From an uncultured Phascolarctobacterium sp. (GTDB taxonomy: Bacteria; Bacillota; Negativicutes; Acidaminococcales; Acidaminococcaceae): DNA of 64,000 bases. The notes under the pieces were generated by a model that did no database searches, was not told where the DNA came from, and was given only the letters and a program-made list of their open reading frames with translations. The stretch's first letter is position 1. Every line of letters starts with the position of its first letter. Shown here one piece after another: positions 60,905 to 64,000 of this stretch. The stretch spans positions 23,938 to 87,937 of the forward strand of contig NZ_CAAGLX010000010.1 in assembly GCF_900770955.1 (NCBI RefSeq), written 5' to 3'. The position numbers and the translations under genes were made by a program.

Positions 60905-60940
60905 TTTTTATTATACCACATTCAAATATTTTTGCAACAC

Positions 60941-60973
60941 AAAGCCCCCTCACCTTTCGGCGAGGGGGCCTTT
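60941..60973 (-). terminator. Terminator after the porin gene
   Basis: GCCCCCTC and GAGGGGGC form a stem with an 10-base loop; the tail on the minus strand is TTTG, so termination may be modest. Confidence 0.6.
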
Positions 60974-61015
60974 ATACGCGCGTGTATTATTTTGTGTTAC
61001 TTGCTAATCGTTAAA

Positions 61016-62278
61016 TTAGAAAGTGAAGGTTACGTCAGCCCAAACGCGTTGGTCATCAACCTTGCTGTTCAGTTTGGATTCGGTGTCGTAGTAAGCTACA
61101 GTACCAACGATGTTTTTAGCGAAGGTGTAGTTAGCGCCAACGCCATAGCCTTTGAAGCCAGTGCCAGCAAAGGTATTAGCATCAGTGGTGTGTGCCAGAT
61201 AAGTACCCAAACCTTGGTCATAGTAGTTAGCGAACAGGCCCCAAGAACCTACTTCGGAAGCTTCAGCACCTTTATAGGTCAGGCCAACAGTCCAGCCATC
61301 ATCATCATAATCAATAACGTTGCTGAGATCTACATCTTTATAGCTTGCATCGCCTTTCAGGTACATAGCAGACAGAGCTACATTGCCATCAAAGTCATAG
61401 TCTGCACCAACATACCAGATAGCGTCATCAAGACCTTCACCAATTGCATCATCGCCACCATTAGCAATATCCTTGAAGTTTACATAACCACCAGCTACAT
61501 TCAGTTTGTTGAAGTTAGCGGACAGTTCAGCACCAGCATAGTTGCCACCTTGAACATCAAAATCTGCATCGCAGAAAGAAAGACCATCGGAAGCTTTACC
61601 AGCAAAACCAGTGACTTTAACTTTATCGCCATAGGAAACTTCAGCACCATCAACGCGTGCATCATAAATGTTGCCGTTTGCGAAGAATGCATTGTAACGG
61701 CCAGCAGTTACATTCAGACCACCCAGTTTACCTTCAACATATGCACGTTGGAAGGAAGTGTCTTCATCGCCTTTGTTAGCATTTTCACCATAGAAATCTT
61801 GAGTGTTTTCAATCATGCCGGTGTAGGACCAGTCATCATTGATTTGGCCGGTTACCCAAATACGGGAACGCAGGTCATTTTCATAAGAAGAACCAAATAC
61901 ATTAGCGTCATCTTTTTTGCTCATGTATTTGTAACGCAGTTCGCCGGTTACTTTTACGTTGTCAGCTTTTTTCTCCAGGTTAGCTACGCGAACGCCCAGG
62001 TTGTCAAGTTCGTCAGCGAATTCAGCAGCCAATTTATCAACGTTAGCGCCTTTAGCCATTGCTTTAGCAACGATTTGAGCCATTTCATAACGGGTCATCA
62101 GCTTGTCGCCACCGAAGGTGGTGTCGCCGTAGCCTTCGATTACGCCAGCAGCAGCCAGTTTGTTGATGCTGTCATAAGCCCAGTGACCAGCAGGAACGTC
62201 AGAGAACGGGTTAGCAGCGTATGCGGAAGCAGTTACGCCCAAAGCCATAGCCATAGCTAATACTAAAGATTTTTTCAT
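61016..62278 (-). CDS. SLH-domain outer-membrane porin (OmpM-like)
   Basis: A 420-residue protein with signal peptide (cut near AYAANPF), one SLH domain at about residues 22-75 (FSDVPAGHWAYDSINKLAAAGVIEGYG, TRYEMAQIVAKAMA), a short coiled coil (LADELDNLGVRVANLEKKADNV-like) and a beta-barrel ending with an aromatic residue (WADVTFTF). This is the plan of OmpM, which ties the outer membrane to peptidoglycan in Negativicutes. ATG 62278 follows AAAGGAGG; a 58-codon extension would lie in the 5' leader. A strong promoter at 62459-62487 gives a 170-nt leader. Confidence 0.93.
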   Translation of the reverse strand: MKKSLVLAMAMALGVTASAYAANPFSDVPAGHWAYDSINKLAAAGVIEGYGDTTFGGDKLMTRYEMAQIVAKAMAKGANVDKLAAEFADELDNLGVRVANLEKKADNVKVTGELRYKYMSKKDDANVFGSSYENDLRSRIWVTGQINDDWSYTGMIENTQDFYGENANKGDEDTSFQRAYVEGKLGGLNVTAGRYNAFFANGNIYDARVDGAEVSYGDKVKVTGFAGKASDGLSFCDADFDVQGGNYAGAELSANFNKLNVAGGYVNFKDIANGGDDAIGEGLDDAIWYVGADYDFDGNVALSAMYLKGDASYKDVDLSNVIDYDDDGWTVGLTYKGAEASEVGSWGLFANYYDQGLGTYLAHTTDANTFAGTGFKGYGVGANYTFAKNIVGTVAYYDTESKLNSKVDDQRVWADVTFTF

Positions 62279-62458
62279 TTTAATTTCCTCCTTTAGGAAA
62301 ATACATTTGAAAAATCTTGCTACGCTTCTTCGCCTTGGCTTTGATACTCGGCTCGCCGCATCTTTCAGTAAGAGTTGCCTTGTTTCCTCTACCGTACCTT
62401 GCAGTCTGCGTTTTTCGCTACCCTCAGCAGTTAGCATAAGCAAATTTTTCATGTTATT

Positions 62459-62487
62459 ATTGTAGCACTTTTTTTAGTATAAGGCAA
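62459..62487 (-). promoter_or_regulatory. Promoter of the porin gene
   Basis: Minus strand: TTGCCT and TACAAT lie 17 bases apart. Start near 62452, so the porin mRNA has an unusually long leader. Confidence 0.7.
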
Positions 62488-62576
62488 GTTTTTCACACTT
62501 TTTTCTTAATATGCAAATTATGTTTACAGAACAATTATTTATATGCAAGATTTTCTTTGCAAGTAAAACAATAATA

Positions 62577-62611
62577 AAACCGCCTCTGCAACAGTATTGC
62601 GGAAGCGGTTT
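62577..62611 (-). terminator. Terminator after the exported 183-residue protein gene
   Basis: Minus strand: AACCGC and GCGGTT, with inner pairs (TCCGCAA to TTGCAGA), followed by TTATTATT. Confidence 0.65.
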
Positions 62612-62638
62612 GGTGTTTTAAGCTAAAGCAAGCTGGAA

Positions 62639-63190
62639 TTATTTAGCGCGCAGAGCACGGTCTATTTCGATGCGAACTGCACGGCCAAATTCTTCATGAG
62701 TCCAATCCCAACGGCTGGTCAGAGCTTCAGGAATGGTTTTGTCGCTGTAAATGCGATGCTCGTAAGCTTTACCGGTGAGCTTGTTGTAAACAACTGCATA
62801 GCCTTGCAGGTCGATTTGCAGTTTACGCTCTTCGCTGGAATCGATAGCTTTGTCATCCAGCTTATCCAGCTGAACAGCGATAACGATGTCAACATCGCCG
62901 TCTTTAGCAATCTTTTCCAGAGTTGCAGCGTTAGGAACCTTTTTGCCAACGTTAGCAGCATCAATAACAGCAGTCAGCTTGTCGTTTTCTACTACTACAA
63001 AGCCTTTTTTGCTGTTCAGGACAGCCAGAGCGTTTTTGTAGAAAACCTGATTTGCCAGCTCGTCTCCGCCTTCAACATTGTTGATCAAAGGCAACAGAGC
63101 AACACTTGCAGCTTCAGCAGCGCCAAAGCAGGGAACGCTGAAGCAGATAGCCATAACGGTCATCAATAAATAACGTAAAACTTTTTTCAT
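62639..63190 (-). CDS. Exported protein of unknown function
   Basis: A 183-residue protein with signal peptide (MKKVLRYLLMTVMA ... SVPCFGAAEA). Mature part: VALLPLINNVEGGDELANQVFY near 30, FVVVENDKLTAVIDAANVG near 62 and DIVIAVQLDKLDD near 100. The fold resembles CsgG/TolB-N-type or LpoB-like alpha/beta domains, but I cannot name a family. ATG 63190 follows GGAGG. Single gene with its own terminator; periplasmic location inferred. Confidence 0.75.
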   Translation of the reverse strand: MKKVLRYLLMTVMAICFSVPCFGAAEAASVALLPLINNVEGGDELANQVFYKNALAVLNSKKGFVVVENDKLTAVIDAANVGKKVPNAATLEKIAKDGDVDIVIAVQLDKLDDKAIDSSEERKLQIDLQGYAVVYNKLTGKAYEHRIYSDKTIPEALTSRWDWTHEEFGRAVRIEIDRALRAK

Positions 63191-63271
63191 TCTTATTCCT
63201 CCAGACGCATTAAAGTAATGCAGAATATAGGTATATTTTAGCATAAATCCGGAGAAAAATACAGTGTCTGC

Positions 63272-63652
63272 TTAAAATTTTCTGACTGGATAGTCATTAT
63301 ATAAATTGTGTTCTATATCAAGGCATACTGCTTGAAAATCGTATGCTAATTGTTTATTCGTATAACGCAACACCTTTAAGCCATATCCCTCTAAAACCTG
63401 TGTGCGTTCTTTATCGTAAGCTATCCCCTGTTCTGTATAATGCTGACTGCCATCTATTTCTATAACGAGTTTGGCTGTGTGACAGTAGAAGTCTACGATG
63501 AAACCACTTATTACTCGCTGTCTTTGCCAATGCAATATATGCTTAGACAAATAGCAGTACCACAATTGTCTTTCTTGAGGTGTCATATTCTTCCTATTAT
63601 TTTTAGCAACCTGAACAAGTTTAACATTACGTTCTCTATAATATGAATCCAA
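63272..63652 (-). CDS. DUF559 endonuclease-domain protein
   Basis: A Vsr-like PD-(D/E)XK protein of 126 residues from TTG 63652: NNRKNMTPQERQLWYCYLSKH near 17, the core FIVDFYCHTAKLVIEIDGSQHY near 50-72 (Asp and Glu-x-Asp likely catalytic) and VLRYTN near 95. TTG 63652 has GGGGGAAG before it; a longer frame from TTG 63703 would start inside a dispersed repeat. Proteins of this family are typically solitary and lack a known target. Confidence 0.85.
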   Translation of the reverse strand: MDSYYRERNVKLVQVAKNNRKNMTPQERQLWYCYLSKHILHWQRQRVISGFIVDFYCHTAKLVIEIDGSQHYTEQGIAYDKERTQVLEGYGLKVLRYTNKQLAYDFQAVCLDIEHNLYNDYPVRKF

Positions 63653-63658
63653 TGCAAC

Positions 63659-63716
63659 TTCCCCCTTCCGTCTGCTCACTGCGTTCGCAGCCACCTTCCC
63701 CAAGGGGCAGGCAAGT
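63659..63716. repeat. Dispersed-repeat-like sequence before the DUF559 gene
   Basis: CCCCCTTCCG ... CTGCGTTCGCAG (a perfect CTGCG-TT-CGCAG palindrome) ... CCTTCCCCAAGGGG. On the minus strand its end supplies the purine-rich ribosome site for the DUF559 gene. A related sequence lies at 63829. Confidence 0.55.
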
Positions 63717-63828
63717 CTTAGGCGCTTCTTTTATGCTTTTCAGACCTTTACTTGATTATAACACACTTTTCTTTAAGCAGCCTAACTTATTAAGCATATT
63801 CAGAAGGCTGGCTTTCGCTCTTATTCTT

Positions 63829-63879
63829 GGTTCCCCCTTGGGGGAACTGCCGAGCTTTGCGAGGCTAAGGGGGGCCACC
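63829..63879. repeat. Second dispersed-repeat-like sequence
   Basis: GGTTCCCCCTTGGGGGAACTG begins with a perfect inverted repeat (GTTCCCCCTTGGGGGAAC) and ends AAGGGGGGCCACC, similar in layout to the sequence at 63659. No gene lies between 63704 and the window end. Confidence 0.5.
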
Positions 63880-63890
63880 ATCAGTAAAGA

Positions 63891-63920
63891 TCCACCCGCC
63901 TAGCGGGTGGCTTTTATTTT
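63891..63920 (+). terminator. Plus-strand terminator-like hairpin near the right edge
   Basis: CCACCCGC and GCGGGTGG around CTA, followed by CTTTTATTTTT. No complete plus-strand gene precedes it in the window. Confidence 0.6.
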
Positions 63921-64000
63921 TCGGGCATAGCCCTATCTTCAGCAGCCACACATAAATGTGTCTTTTATTGGCCTGCCAGCCATGCAATTATTACTTGCTA

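Noticed and set aside
61016..62452. Longer N-terminus for the porin (58 extra residues)
   Set aside because: The signal peptide and a strong ribosome site place the start at 62278; the extension is basic, precedes the signal peptide and reads through the 5' leader.
1..64000. CRISPR array, tRNA, rRNA, prophage or insertion sequence with transposase
   Set aside because: None was recognised by eye. Short repeats exist but no regular array, and the only transposase-like gene is the Rpn nuclease.

Overview
The window looks like a chromosomal segment of an anaerobic diderm Firmicute (Negativicutes, most like Acidaminococcaceae such as Phascolarctobacterium or Acidaminococcus; this placement is inferred, no search was run). 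Firmicute traits (two T-box leaders, GGAGG ribosome sites, [FeFe] hydrogenase) occur beside outer-membrane traits (heptose/LPS core genes, an LptD-like protein, an SLH-domain porin of the OmpM type). Most genes lie on the minus strand. Layout: 0-1.4 kb, 5' part of a Cat1-type succinate/acetyl-CoA transferase. 1.7-6.9 kb, an Hnd-type NADH-linked [FeFe]-hydrogenase operon with an embedded HATPase gene. 6.9-10.4 kb, an operon of a second, sensory-type [FeFe] hydrogenase with two DRTGG proteins, an RsbW-like ATPase and a PHP protein. 10.4-13.2 kb, metA-metY under a methionine T-box. 13.5-14.4 kb, an Rpn-type nuclease gene broken by an amber codon. 14.5-24.3 kb, an AT-rich surface-glycan region (rfbB with a probable AUU start, several glycosyltransferases, an acyltransferase remnant, a phosphoethanolamine-transferase-like enzyme). 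24.6-28.1 kb, a MATE exporter and a Uup-like ABC-F protein. 28.1-31.4 kb, an accessory block with a barnase-like lipoprotein and barstar, a Fic protein and three poorly known proteins. 31.4-40.6 kb, a large redox block: hdrB-hdrC-hdrA-flxD-flxC-flxB-flxA followed by a soluble fumarate-reductase-like pair. 40.9-42.3 kb, a DUF4143 ATPase gene framed by two near-identical 40-nt hairpins. 42.4-43.8 kb, a sodium:amino-acid symporter. 44-51.7 kb, the ADP-heptose/LPS-core operon (lptD-like, gmhA, hldE, hldD, gmhB, two GT9 heptosyltransferases). 51.8-53.9 kb, two envelope-type proteins. 54-55.8 kb, a type I toxin-antitoxin unit and thiC under a TPP riboswitch. 56-59.9 kb, serC-serA-phosphatase for serine, serC behind an unusual T-box with two antiterminators. 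60-64 kb, a second type I unit, a toxin-less third unit, the OmpM-like porin, an exported protein and a DUF559 endonuclease. How the parts work together: the Hnd hydrogenase, the Flx-Hdr complex and the fumarate-reductase-like pair are all NADH/ferredoxin-linked and suit a fermenter that balances redox through H2 and succinate/propionate, consistent with the CoA transferase at the left edge. The LPS genes supply the outer membrane in which the porin sits. The most novel candidates are (a) the coupling of an Flx-Hdr electron-bifurcating module to a cytosolic fumarate reductase and (b) a roughly 114-nt structured element, with compensatory base changes between copies, inserted in two type I toxin-antitoxin loci.
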